DNA of 64,000 nt from Ophiobolus disseminans. Its lineage: Eukaryota; Ascomycota; Dothideomycetes; Pleosporales; Phaeosphaeriaceae. Location: positions 961,491 to 1,025,490 of the forward strand of contig MU006221.1 of NCBI GenBank assembly GCA_010093685.1, given 5' to 3'. The stretch's first letter is position 1; the number at the start of each line of letters is the position of its first letter. This document shows, one piece after another, positions 54,521 through 64,000 of this stretch. The notes under the pieces were generated by a model. That model was not told the origin of the DNA. It saw nothing but the letters and a program-made list of their open reading frames with translations, and ran no database searches. Both the position numbers and the translations under genes were made by a program.

Positions 54521-55177
54521 ATGTCTTTCAAGCTCCTGGTGGTCGATTGGACCTCAGACCAGTCGAAAATTATGCGCTTACTTGTCAACTCGCCAGTTTC
54601 GCCATACAATTCTTTCCTTCGACAAGTGATCAGAGGGCAGAATGACGGTATTTCAACGAACGACAGATGGCGCAATATCATTGTGGAGCTAATTGACAAC
54701 AATGAAGAGACGGTGTACACTCTCAAGGTCGTGAACATTGAGTCAGGAGACCTTGTGGGAGCCGCAATCTTCGACATACATTCTTCACAGACGCCGGCGA
54801 CTACGGTCATCGAGCGTTTATTCCCTACCATGACAGAGAATTCGCCGCACGTTTGTAAGGACCCAGCACAACTCTATTTTTAACGATACTGCTAAACGCA
54901 TCGAGCAGCTCTTTTAACTCTCAATGTTCAAACAAAATGCGATGCAAACACCATCGGTCAAATTATGATAGAGTGGGGCATAGAGAAGGCTACATCTCTA
55001 GGAATTGACTTCTGGGCCACATCAGACTCTGTCGGCGCAGATCTGTACCGATGCAATAGTATGGAGGTTGTGAAGGCAGTAGCGACATCTCCAGGATTTT
55101 GGAATGTCAGGAGAAGAGTCGTGAATAACAGAGTCAGCTACAGGAGTTCGTATTTGAACACCGAAGGGTTTTGGTGA
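54521..55177 (+). CDS. GNAT-family N-acetyltransferase
   Basis: Putative acetyl-CoA-dependent N-acetyltransferase, 200 residues, exons 54521-54854 and 54909-55177. The ATG at 54521 (MSFKLLVVDW) is chosen over an in-frame ATG 18 nt upstream because the family starts close to the first strand. The intron join restores the core: LLTLNVQTKCDANTIGQIMIEWGIEKATSLGIDFW, with the beta-4/alpha-3 arrangement of fungal GNATs. The acetyl-CoA loop, usually RRxGxG, reads KCDANTIGQ here, so the arginines are missing and activity may be weak or altered. C-terminal SVGADLYRCNSMEVV matches the usual Y-x-x-x-GF segment in outline. Substrate unknown. Confidence 0.68.
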
Positions 55178-55427
55178 GGTGGAACAGCCTGTGAAATGAA
55201 ACTTGTCAAGTAGCATGTACTTTGTGCAGATCTTTTAGTCGAAAGCACGTCAAGTACATGTTTCACATGCATCGTTAACTTCATTCCACTATAGTAAAGA
55301 CCGTCCGAGAACTGATACATGCAGCTTTGAGCACCATCCCATCGCAATTGGACCCGTTTCAAAGCTCATCTTCGGAAAGTTAGAATGCTTCAACCCGCAG
55401 TTCTGGAGTAACTCACAATGCCCATGC

Positions 55428-55601
55428 TTAGGCTTGGAACGCATTGGTCAAAACATTGACCTTGCCCTCCTCGATCTTGACCCACTCGGCCGCTTCGCCG
55501 GAAGGCTTGCTGATAGCATAGTTTTTCCAAGGCTGAGCACGCGTATCCTGCTTGCTCTTGTTGACGACGGATGTCATGATGTTCTCGTAGGAGTTGGGCA
55601 T
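55428..55601 (-). CDS. Small conserved-looking protein of 57 residues
   Basis: Single-exon ORF too short for common cut-offs. It starts MPNSYENIMTSVVNKSKQ, contains PWKNYAISKPSGEAAEW and ends NVLTNAFQA. The codon pattern is typical of expressed fungal genes and the ATG sits in a good context (CACCATGCC). It is soluble, without a signal peptide. Function unknown; it could be a small stress- or conidiation-related protein, which is speculation. Confidence 0.6.
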   Translation of the reverse strand: MPNSYENIMTSVVNKSKQDTRAQPWKNYAISKPSGEAAEWVKIEEGKVNVLTNAFQA

Positions 55602-56222
55602 GGTGAAGGAAGTAAGTAGTGGCGAGTTTCGGTGGAGTGATGAACAAGTAGGATGTTGAGGTTTGAGTTGAGGTGTGATGGTATGTTTTTACGTCGTAGC
55701 AGTACAACTGGTAGCAATATATACTCGCATCCGTGCCTCTTTCGACTGACAATTCGGCTGAAGAATACAAGCGGTGAGCAGTAGTGCATGCATGATTGTT
55801 CGCGACGCTAATGTTGCGTGAAGTTCTTCCATGCATGCAAGTCGTCTCGCCAGACTTATTGCTTGTGTTGGATGTTATACAAACCCTTTGGAAGAGGAAC
55901 ATCCGGCAAATCGCTGGTGTTGGGACAAGAAGGGGATTACCTAGATCGGCCTTGGGCTCTCTTGGCCTGCAAAGATAGAGCCCAACTACCGAAATAGACT
56001 ACTGGTCATGGGGAATCCAAAATGGCTGTGATGACCTGGATCCATCCCGGCTACATCGCGCGAGGCAAGGTGCATACACGCGACTACCCTCCATCGTATT
56101 CTGCGCTTGCACTCCCTGTAATCAATGTCAGACGAGAGATGGATCCAAACAATACGCAATAATGTGCCGGAGCGGTACTTCAAGCCTACCACCACTCATC
56201 CCGTCCCAGAACGTTGCAAACC
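55602..56222. other. Divergent intergenic region
   Basis: About 620 bp between the 57-residue ORF and the AsaB-like gene. A TATATA sequence near 55716-55723 could serve the minus-strand gene. No other gene. Confidence 0.45.
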
Positions 56223-57320
56223 ATGGCCAAAACAGTGCGTGCTTCCACTCACTTCATCAAGTGGAGTGATCTGTACGAGTCAGAAAAGCCATTCCAGGTG
56301 TTTCTTGACGACGATATCAACCAGTCTGGCGCACGAAGTACGAACCTCACATGGGAAGAAAATGACATTACCGTGGAGGACTTCCGCGGTGATCCACAGT
56401 ACAATGACATCGACAAGCACGGGTTCACGAGCCGAATACTGTCGGGATTCGGCAACATACAGGACATGAGCATAATCGAGAAAGAGTACATTCCAGCAGT
56501 CAGCCAGCTCTTGTACAAAGAGTTAGCAGACGCGGGCACTGTTTTCATCTTCGATTGGCGGGTAAGTCAATAGTCGGAATGTGTCAAGAGATGAATTGAG
56601 TTTGACACCATTAGATCCGCGATTCTCGAACAAACCACCCCAACGGACGCGTCAATTTCGCCGACCAAACCGTAACCCTACTCCCCAGTAACTTCGCCCA
56701 CATAGGTCAGTATCTCAAGCAACGCAACAAGCGAGCTTAACCCTCGATCTGACTCCAAACAACAGACATGTGCCCAATATCCATCATCAAGCGCATCCAA
56801 GAAAACTTCCCAAACGACGCAAGCAAAATACTACAACAACGCATACGAGCAATCAAGTAAGGCCCACCCTCCACCCCCAACACCGAGCTTCTTACCCATG
56901 GCAAAAAGCGTCTGGAAACCCATCGACAACCCCGTCGAGCAATGGCCCCTCGCCGTCTGCGACGGCACCAGCATGGCGCCCGCAGACCTCGTCGAAACAG
57001 ATTCTGTCCGCCGAGACAAAACTACAACGCTGTACTACGCTCGCTACTCCCCGATGCACAAGTGGTTTTTTCTGTACCGTCAAACGCCTGAGGAGGCGTT
57101 GTTGTTTAAGCACTTCGATTCTAAGTCGGATGTGGGTGCTTCATGTGAGTATTCTTGATATGCGGGGATGCAATGGTGGACAAGGAAACTGACTTTGAGT
57201 GTAGTTGCGATGCATTCGAGTGTTAGGGAGCATGGTGTGCCGGTTGATGCTTTGCCTAGGCGGAGCGTGGAGGTTAGAGCGTTGGTGTTTTCGGAGGTGT
57301 TTGATCTGCCTGAGGAGTGA
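56223..57320 (+). CDS. AsaB/CmcJ-like protein (putative hydroxylase/desaturase)
   Basis: Member of the fungal family annotated as AsaB-like hydroxylase/desaturase or cephem-methoxylase P8-chain-like. Five exons (56223-56561, 56615-56705, 56766-56856, 56909-57144, 57205-57320) join in frame to 290 residues, starting MAKTVRASTH at a strong ATG (AACCATGGCC). Family motifs: LTWEENDITVEDFRG near residue 40, VFIFDWRIRDS, the VWKPIDNPVEQWPLAVCDG block, VETDSVRRDKTTTLYYARYS, the MHKWFFLYRQTPEEALLFKHFDS signature and a final SVEVRALVF. Members occur as stand-alone genes and in metabolite clusters (for example aspergillic acid). Substrate unknown. A drug-type transporter gene follows 965 bp downstream on the same strand. 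Confidence 0.85.
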
Positions 57321-58285
57321 CTGGTGTCAAGTTCAATGTTTTTGTTTGGAACTGCGTCTAGAGTAGGTGAGCGGAAAGTGACAACAGTTGCAAGTGTGAG
57401 TAGTTGTCGCTGGAAACAAATATAAAGTTATACAAGACTTTAGATCATGGACTTTGATCACTGCGTTTTGCAAACTTTGCAAGTTTCTCATTCTCTCCCG
57501 CAGTAATTTCTTCAGCAGCAGCTGTCTTGCAAAGGAAATATGGGTATGCGCATCGAGTGTCTATCCGACTGCGCCGATGGAGCAGCCTTGATGCGTTACC
57601 TTTTGCCTAAGACTCGTGTAACAACATTCGGTCTCCGTACCAACCTTGCAAACGCACGACACTGGCCAGGCCGATACATCCCGACAGCAGCCCTCCAAAA
57701 GTTATATTAGTTCAATTACAGACCTTCTAGCTGGGTCAGTCATGCTGCGCTTGAACAATTAATCTTCCAAATGAAAGTGGCATGACGTTGTGCGGCGCTG
57801 CGCTCATCGCTCACCGCGTCTGCAGTTTTCAACGCCGATAGGTTGTCGCTTGTTATCTTAAGTGGGGCATTGCGGCGCAGTGTATACCGTAGACGTGTTT
57901 TCGGAAACGCAAGAAGGTGCTGAGCTAAGACTGTTGTCTGAGCCCAAAGCGTCGTGCTCGATATTGCTCCCAGACCGGTGTGCTGAGCGGCGGTGCGCAC
58001 AGAAGTGCGAAGCCAAGTGAGCCGTTGGATACATGGTAGTGAGTTGATCTGTTTGAAGAGTAAAATTATTGCTCTTATTCCCTTGATCTTGACGTACCAT
58101 ATACAATACTGTAACGACTCTTTCATCATGTACGAGTCCGAAAATAGCGATCGTGTTTCCGCTACGGTGGAGCCTAAGGAACCGAGAACGCCACAGCCGC
58201 AGCATGACAGTGTGCGGAATGCCTTTTAGCCTCCGCGATTTGAGAATGGGCCGTACTGACAGAGAAGTAGGAGATAGGCTATACC
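57321..58285. other. Intergenic region
   Basis: About 965 bp. A short ATG frame at 58129-58229 (MYESENSDRVSATVEPKE) is hydrophilic, like MFS N-termini, and may be a first exon of the transporter downstream, but no clean splice joins the two. Nothing else recognised. Confidence 0.4.
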
Positions 58286-59749
58286 ATGCTCTCAGACCAA
58301 GAGCATCCTCAAAACTGGCCACTGTACCGAAAATGGACCGCCACGTTCCTGCTCTCAGGCTTTGCCTTTATACAACCTTTAGCGGAAACTATGCTCGCTC
58401 CCCTGCAGCACCAAATGTCTCAAGATCTCCACTTGACGAGAAACTATCAGTGGACTCTCGTAAACTCGCTGATTCTCGTTGGAGTTGGCTTCGGCCCACT
58501 CATTCTCGCTCCAATATCAGAACGCTACGGTCGGAAGCCCGCACTTCTCGGAGGCAGTGCGGTTTTCATCATTTGGAATACTGCATGCGGCCTCGCAAAG
58601 AATCTGAGCCAAATGCTTGCTTTCCGTCTTCTGGCGGGGTTCGGTGCTTGTGTTGCTGATGCTGTTGCTGGTGGCGTGCTTGGAGACTTGTGGATGCCAC
58701 AACAGAGAGGCAGGGCATTTGCTTTCTTCATGGCTGCGCCCTTGCTCGGCCCTGGCCTAGGACCGATCATAGGCGCGTATATCGCTGTCGGCATTGGCTG
58801 GCGATGGGCGTTTTACATCGCATCGATTGCATCGACTGTAATCTTCATCGCTGCGCTGTTATTCTACCAAGAAACGTTTGAGCCGAGACTGGCCTATCTG
58901 AAATACAAAAACAACAGCACAGAATCTACCGCCCAATTGCGTAAAGAGGCTCCTAGACTTGAACCGGAAGAGACCATCTGCAAGCCGACATTCTCAGAGC
59001 TCCTTCGAACGGATCTTCAACGCCCAGTACGAATGCTGGCAACTCAGCCCATTATCCAGATTATCGCCGTGTACATGGCTTTGCTATACGGAACTATGTT
59101 CTTGTTCTTGTTCATGTATCCTACCCTATGGGTGCGACAATATGGTCAAAGTGTTAGAGTTGGCAGTCTCAATTACATCTCAGCAGCCCTCGGGTTTGTT
59201 GTTGGTGTCCAGAGTAAGTGGCGCTCCACTGCTACGTTACAACAACTAACACCTACAGTTGCCGGCCATCTCAACGACAGGGCATACGCAGCTCTCAAAG
59301 CTCGTTCGAGCAATAACATGGGTCGACCGGAGTTTCGTGTTCCGATGATGGCGGTCGGGACGTTCCTCGTTCCCGTTGGCCTCCTTTGGTGGGGCTGGTC
59401 TGGTGAGAAGCACTTACACTGGATCATGCCCAACATCGGATGCACGATATTCACAGCTGGCGTATACATCTGCTCTGCGTGTGTGTCAGTCTACGTTATT
59501 GACGCATATACGAAGTATGCGGCGTCTGCTGTATCGACGAACCTGGTCCTTAGAAGCTGCTTCGCAGCTTTCTTCCCCATCTTCGCGCCATACATGTTCG
59601 AGAAAGTCGGCTTCGGATGGAGTGCAACTATACTGGCAGGGTGTTTTCTTGTCGTCGGTACTCTGACGATGCTAGTGCTTTGGTTTCGGGGTGTAGATAT
59701 CCGTAAGCGAAGCCAATACTGTGCAGCAAATGACGTAGAATACCTCTAA
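58286..59749 (+). CDS. MFS transporter, DHA1 (12-TM) type
   Basis: Major facilitator of the DHA1 drug:H+ antiporter group. The frame is open throughout but hides an in-frame 45-nt intron (59214-59258, GTAAGT to TACAG); splicing restores GVQIAGHLND and gives 472 residues. Motifs: NPQNWPL-like start (EHPQNWPLYRKW), motif A-type APISERYGRKPALLGG, FRLLAGFGACVADAV, motif C region AAPLLGPGLGPIIGAYI and WRWAFYI. A central cytosolic loop separates two six-helix halves. The N-terminus before EHPQNW is short for the family, so an upstream exon may be missing. Substrate unknown; it could act with the AsaB-like gene upstream. Confidence 0.82.
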   Translation: MLSDQEHPQNWPLYRKWTATFLLSGFAFIQPLAETMLAPLQHQMSQDLHLTRNYQWTLVNSLILVGVGFGPLILAPISERYGRKPALLGGSAVFIIWNTACGLAKNLSQMLAFRLLAGFGACVADAVAGGVLGDLWMPQQRGRAFAFFMAAPLLGPGLGPIIGAYIAVGIGWRWAFYIASIASTVIFIAALLFYQETFEPRLAYLKYKNNSTESTAQLRKEAPRLEPEETICKPTFSELLRTDLQRPVRMLATQPIIQIIAVYMALLYGTMFLFLFMYPTLWVRQYGQSVRVGSLNYISAALGFVVGVQSKWRSTATLQQLTPTVAGHLNDRAYAALKARSSNNMGRPEFRVPMMAVGTFLVPVGLLWWGWSGEKHLHWIMPNIGCTIFTAGVYICSACVSVYVIDAYTKYAASAVSTNLVLRSCFAAFFPIFAPYMFEKVGFGWSATILAGCFLVVGTLTMLVLWFRGVDIRKRSQYCAANDVEYL

Positions 59750-61423
59750 GCTTTAGGGCTTCTCGACATAGGTAAAAAATGTAGGCGATCGATCCTTACA
59801 AACGGTCAACTATGAGTTAGCCGGATACAAGCATCCAAGAGATGAAGCAAGCCACATCGTCAAATTGTTGAAATGTACTACGCAACAAGATAATACCCAA
59901 GCGTGGACGGCAAAAATGTGCTAAAGTAAAACAGGGAGGTCTAAAGTACTACCGATATGGTTGGTTAGACCTAGCCCAATGATGGTTCGGTCGCGAAGTC
60001 TGGGGTACATTGGCGCGTCTTGGATGGAGTCTTGGTCGACCGAACCGTCGCATGATGCCGAGACGAGGACTTTTGGCGAGCGGAGTGCTTGGGTCCCAAG
60101 ATTTTTCTCCGCCTCAAGACGTGCGAAACGTAATTGCAATGCACCATGGCTTGACCCAAGTGTTTGGTGGAGTTTGCAGGTAAACAGGTGTCCTCCATCG
60201 AGTATCGACAAGGGGAAGGGGTCGCCCAGCTCCTACTGGTAATCGGGGAGCACGACATTGCGAGATCGGTCCTCCTCCCGATCACCATGTCATCTGCTGC
60301 TTACTTTTTTGTCGTGGAACGTGCTATCGTGAATATATTCCACACCCCACGAAAGCAATGCATATAGTTGCTGCACCACGTCCCGTGCCTATGCAGCCTG
60401 CCTACCAAAACACACAGGTCAGGACACATGTTCCACAATTAGCAAAACTGCCCGCAAGTGCAGAATCGTGTCGAACTTTCGACCGGTTGTAGTTTCGGAC
60501 TGGGCACTGTGGGCGCCCAGAAATGCCCAGCTGCAAGCCGTTGCACACGACCCACCATCGTCATCGCGAATATGCACGAACATGTCGCCAGTCGGCCTTC
60601 TGGTTGCGAGTCACTCTCACCGGTCGAATTGCCTGTCCTCCTGTGTTCGTAGTACGGACGAGGTGGACGCTTGCCGTAGCTTACCCGGACGATAACAAAG
60701 TCCGATTCTATCGATGTCAGCAAACGATAACAGCGGGGCGGGCGAACCATCGAAATTCTAATCAAGAATTTCTAAACGCCGACTCCTCCGACTCGAAACC
60801 CCTGCCCTCAACGACTCATGTTTGCCTCCTCACCATCATGCGTCATCCTTGCACGATATTACGGTCGCGATAACAAAAAGCAGAGTCTAGACTCCGCTGG
60901 CAATACGCTAACACCCCCTTGGCCGCCCCATTCGCACGCTGCTTGGTTCTTCGCACCCTTGGCTGGCGGAGAGGAGAGGACGCTAGGGCCGCGGACTGGA
61001 CGCGATTCGTCACACCACCCCCCGGATGGGACGGCACTGTGCCGTACGCTGCGCTTGCCACGCGTTGGTGCAGGAATGCTGAACTGGTTGGACCGAATCA
61101 GCGCGGCGGACGTCCGGGCGGAGATACGATGGCATACCGTGATTGGGTGAGCGGGATGCTTGTGTCTCCGTCCGGCGTCGCGACGGGGATAGGGTTTGGG
61201 CCGTGGAGCTTGGGTGGAGCTGGGGTTTTGGGGACATGAGACTGCGGACGTGGGAGTTGGGTGAGTATATAGCTTGGACGATTCCCCACCTCAGTCAGCC
61301 TCCAGAATCATCACGATACCAGTTTGAAGCATCATCTCTTCAATAACTACACCTCATTGATCATCAACTATCAATCAATCTACAACAACCATTACTACTC
61401 TACCACTACCAACAGATATCATC
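59750..61423. other. Long intergenic region
   Basis: About 1.67 kb without an accepted gene. Frames at 59921-60288, 60439-60765 and 60818-61239 are random in composition. A TATATA at 61266-61271 may be the TATA element of the small gene at 61424, whose leader is then AC-rich. Confidence 0.5.
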
Positions 61424-61618
61424 ATGTCTTCTCCAGCAACCCAATACGTTTACATCCCCAACCTAGTTGGACGCCAAATGCTCCGCATCCCCATCGACGA
61501 GGTCGAGGCGGAGGGCCAAATCAGCATCACCCCCGTCTCCAAGACAACCTCAAAACCAACATACGCCCGCACCTCATCCCGCTCACCAAGCGTCTCCAGC
61601 GTCGACCAGGAGGAGTGA
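61424..61618 (+). CDS. Small protein of 64 residues, hypothetical
   Basis: Single exon, starting MSSPATQYVYIPNLVGRQML after an AC-rich leader with a TATA-like box 155 bp upstream. The first 35 residues look folded (RIPIDEVEAEGQISITPVSK), the rest is Ser/Thr-rich (YARTSSRSPSVSSVDQEE). No signal peptide or known family. The promoter layout and codon use support a real, probably highly expressed gene. Confidence 0.58.
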   Translation: MSSPATQYVYIPNLVGRQMLRIPIDEVEAEGQISITPVSKTTSKPTYARTSSRSPSVSSVDQEE

Positions 61619-62199
61619 TGAACATCCCACTGCGAACACCAACAAAAAAAGGACAAAAGGACATCATGCGTTAAATCATACGAGCACTGCGAGTCAAGTC
61701 GTTCGGTCTCCTGACATCATACGAGCACGCGAGCGATCGCCGCTCCTGTTGAGCCGCGACAGCCGTTGAAACGACGGGGATCCAAATTGAGATGGGGATC
61801 ATTACTTGGGTGGATGATGATCACCAGGCGAAGGAAGCTTGGGTAGCATGACGCGATTTGGGGGATGCTGGGTCGGGGCTTGGCGATGTGGGGTATGTTA
61901 GGATATTTTGGGATCGGGTTCGGATGATACCATTTTGCGATTTATGAAGTAATGTGTAATGACATGGATGATCAATGTTGTTGTTGTATGAGTGTGTGAT
62001 GTTGTGCATGTCGTGATTGTCGAGTTCTGAACCGCCAGGTGTCGCAACTGTTCGTGTTCCAGCTGGGTAAGGCTTGTCTATCCTCACAGTAATTTTTGGA
62101 ATTTAGTACAATGTTGAAAGTACTGCGAGGGCATACAGGCTTCTTGAAGTCTCGTCTTCGCCGAGTTCCCTATGTAGTGAATCGATGCTCAGAGGGGGC
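61619..62199. other. Intergenic region between convergent genes
   Basis: About 580 bp of 3' flanks. No gene recognised. Confidence 0.5.
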
Positions 62200-63296
62200 T
62201 CAGAACCATATCTTGATGAGCTCTTCCGAGACTGCTGAAGGCGTGAGCACGCCTGATTCGGTGATGATGCCGGAGATTAGATCTGGAGGCTACAGAACTG
62301 TCAGTCATTGTTGCCAACCATATCGGCGCAACCTACCGTAAAGTCTACGGCGTCGTGTGCATTGAGAGCTACTTTTGACTTCATGTCCATGTCGGCAATG
62401 GCCTCGTCAAAAGGATTTTTCTGTTCCTCTTTCACTTTTGTTTGTTGTTCGCCTGTTACCTTGAAGTCGAGGACCTTCTGCTCAATGGGCAAATCGAACT
62501 GGCTGAGCGGATACAATCGAACAAACTTATGGCTCTCAGCAACGACGTAGAAGGGCTTTCCCTTGCTCTTGGCGAGGAGGCCCATCTGGTATGTTCCCAT
62601 GCGCGAGATGATGCCGCCGTTCTCTACGACGCCCTCTGCGCCCACAATGACCATATCAACCTTGCCCAGCGAGTATGCGACTGCGGAATCCGGGATAGTG
62701 GCCACGGGAATCTGATTGGCACGGAGGTCGGCAACGGTCTGGAGGCCCTCTTTTGAGTCGGACGAGCTCGAATCGGGGAGCACGTGTATGACCTTGAAGC
62801 GGATCGTGCTCGACTCGGCGGCCCTCCTTAGCAGTGCGCCCACGACTCTCGATCCGCCGTTTGTGAGGACGGTTGCGCCGTCGCGGATGAAGTGCTTGCC
62901 GAAGCTTGCAATCTTCTCCCTGCTCTGCTTTGCACGCTCGACGAATAGCTTGCCGTTGGAGAGGAGGTGGTTTCGTATCGCTCGGAAGTCATCGTCAGGG
63001 CCCAGGTTCAGGCTCGCGGGGCGGTTGAGCGTCGTGATCAAGTAGCGCTGGAAAAGGTCGGTGCCCGCGGAGAGCGAAATGGGGTTCGCTATTGAGGCTT
63101 TTAGAGCAGCGGTGTGACGTTCGAGGAGTTCAAGAGTTTCGGCGACAGTAGACACGGAGCTCTGTGCGATAGCTTCTACGAGTGCCTCGATGGCAGCGAC
63201 GGGCATGGTCAGTTCAGGGTCATCTTTGAGTATTCCGCGATATGTCGCGACGATGTCAAAAGCCGGAAGCGGCTTGCTTTCTGTTTCGGCACTCAT
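62200..63296 (-). CDS. Translation initiation factor eIF2B subunit alpha (Gcn3 type)
   Basis: Regulatory alpha subunit of eIF2B, the GDP-GTP exchange factor for eIF2, sensing phosphorylated eIF2-alpha during stress. Exon 1 (63296-62337) ends DAVDFT; a 47-nt intron leads to exon 2 (62289-62200), restoring the family end PPDLISGIITESGVLTPSAVSEELIK; 349 residues. Motifs: helical N-terminus with VAAIEALVEAI, GATVLTNGGSRVVGALL, VADLRANQIPVATIPDSAVAY, VDMVIVGAEGVVENGGIISRMGTYQM and FYVVAESHKFVR. The insert KVKEEQKNPF is a charged loop. Reading through the intron would replace the conserved C-terminus, so the splice is well supported. Housekeeping gene, single copy in most fungi. Confidence 0.95.
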
Positions 63297-64000
63297 TTTG
63301 ACGGTGCGAGTCGAAACAATGAGGTTGTTTGGTGAGCCACAGACGCTTTGGAGGGGCTCAAGAAATGTGAGATTGAGTCATTTCGCCAAGGCTGGGGTAC
63401 CTCGAGCTTGCCCCCACGCACCCACGCTTGCCTCTGCACTGCAACACCACACTCGGGCGCCGACTCACACAAACAGTCCTGTAAGCTACCTTCAGCTGCA
63501 GAGTCATAGTGATGACAATGGCTTCTCTACCACCACGCGGAGATGGACCAGGGCCGTGACTTTGGACCACGAAGTATCACGATGATGCATGCTCGTCCTG
63601 ATCTACTGTTGTTACCTTGCACTGAAGCATAGACCTTGTTTGGTCATTCCTCGCCTTTCCTGGACCTCCTTCGTTTGGTCTCGGACTTGAGTCGCCTTCC
63701 ATGGCCTGCCACACCGCCAAGTTTGCTCTTTGCCTATCACGTCGCACCATGTTTCCTCTCACACCTCGGAGATCCGACACACAAATCGACACAGCGATTG
63801 CTTGGGCATTCTTTTCAAACTCACCCAAAGATGCCACTCATACTCAACGTGTACCTTGCCTGTGAAGGACACTAAGCTTGGACGCGAACCAAGCTTTGGC
63901 TGCGACTCACCGATTTTGTTTCTCCGTCACACATAAACACTCTTCTTGACCAACAATACGCTCAAAGGCTTTCCTCATAAACTCTCGTATCATACACTCC
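63297..64000. other. Right-edge region
   Basis: About 700 bp upstream of the eIF2B-alpha gene, up to the window end. No convincing gene; frames at 63190-63585 and 63577-63837 conflict and lack features. It may include the 5' region of a gene beyond the edge. Confidence 0.45.

Noticed and set aside
1..64000. CRISPR arrays, rRNA genes, origins or telomeric repeats
   Set aside because: No regularly spaced direct repeats, rRNA-like blocks or telomere repeats were seen; the window is eukaryotic nuclear DNA.

Overview
The window is nuclear DNA of a filamentous ascomycete (Pezizomycotina). Genes carry short GT-AG introns (about 45-70 nt), intergenic distances are a few hundred bases, and the content is typical of the group: a highly reducing polyketide synthase, Pth11/rhodopsin-type 7-TM proteins, GH15 and GH79 enzymes, an AsaB-like protein, an M28 peptidase, a Sit4-type phosphatase and eIF2B-alpha. 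A dothideomycete is a reasonable guess that I cannot prove from the sequence. Gene models were built by hand, joining exons at splice sites that keep the frame and restore family motifs.

Layout. 1-3063 (-): 5'-complete, 3'-truncated Yvc1-type TRP calcium channel with at least 16 introns. 3321-7166 (+): an unknown protein and a DUF3112 membrane protein. 7859-9486 (-): GH15 glucoamylase. 10.2-13.5 kb: gene-poor, with a MITE-like element and six intact plus two partial tRNA-like Pol III elements; two more intact copies and a fragment lie on the minus strand at 17.4-18.05 kb. 13.5-17.1 kb: DUF4385 protein, a small possibly secreted protein and a PP6/Sit4 phosphatase.

18.3-34.5 kb is the centrepiece: a highly reducing PKS (-, 2642 codons plus stop, KS-AT-DH-CMeT-ER-KR-ACP, no release domain), divergent from four + strand genes: a 7-TM rhodopsin-like protein, a PLP-dependent alpha-oxoamine synthase, a 14-TM MFS transporter and a 3-ketodihydrosphingosine-reductase-like SDR. 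PKS plus oxoamine synthase plus ketosphinganine reductase is the core logic of fumonisin, AAL-toxin and sphingofungin pathways. The chain would be released by decarboxylative condensation with an amino acid and the resulting ketone then reduced. No P450, dioxygenase, tricarballylic-ester gene or ceramide synthase is present, so this looks like a minimal sphinganine-analogue cluster. CGG-N3-CCG palindromes lie in three of its intergenic regions.

34.7-40.1 kb (+): MYND zinc-finger protein, a DUF924/EF-hand fusion and a secreted M28 aminopeptidase. 40.5-48.0 kb looks lineage-specific: a tandem pair of low-complexity paralogues (one Arg/Ser-rich, one acidic), a doubtful small ORF, a RING-like protein and a 1023-residue vWA protein. 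49-64 kb is mixed: 2EXR/F-box-like protein, GPI-type GH79 enzyme, GNAT acetyltransferase, two small proteins (57 and 64 aa), AsaB-like protein, DHA1 transporter and eIF2B-alpha, separated by long stretches without recognisable genes.
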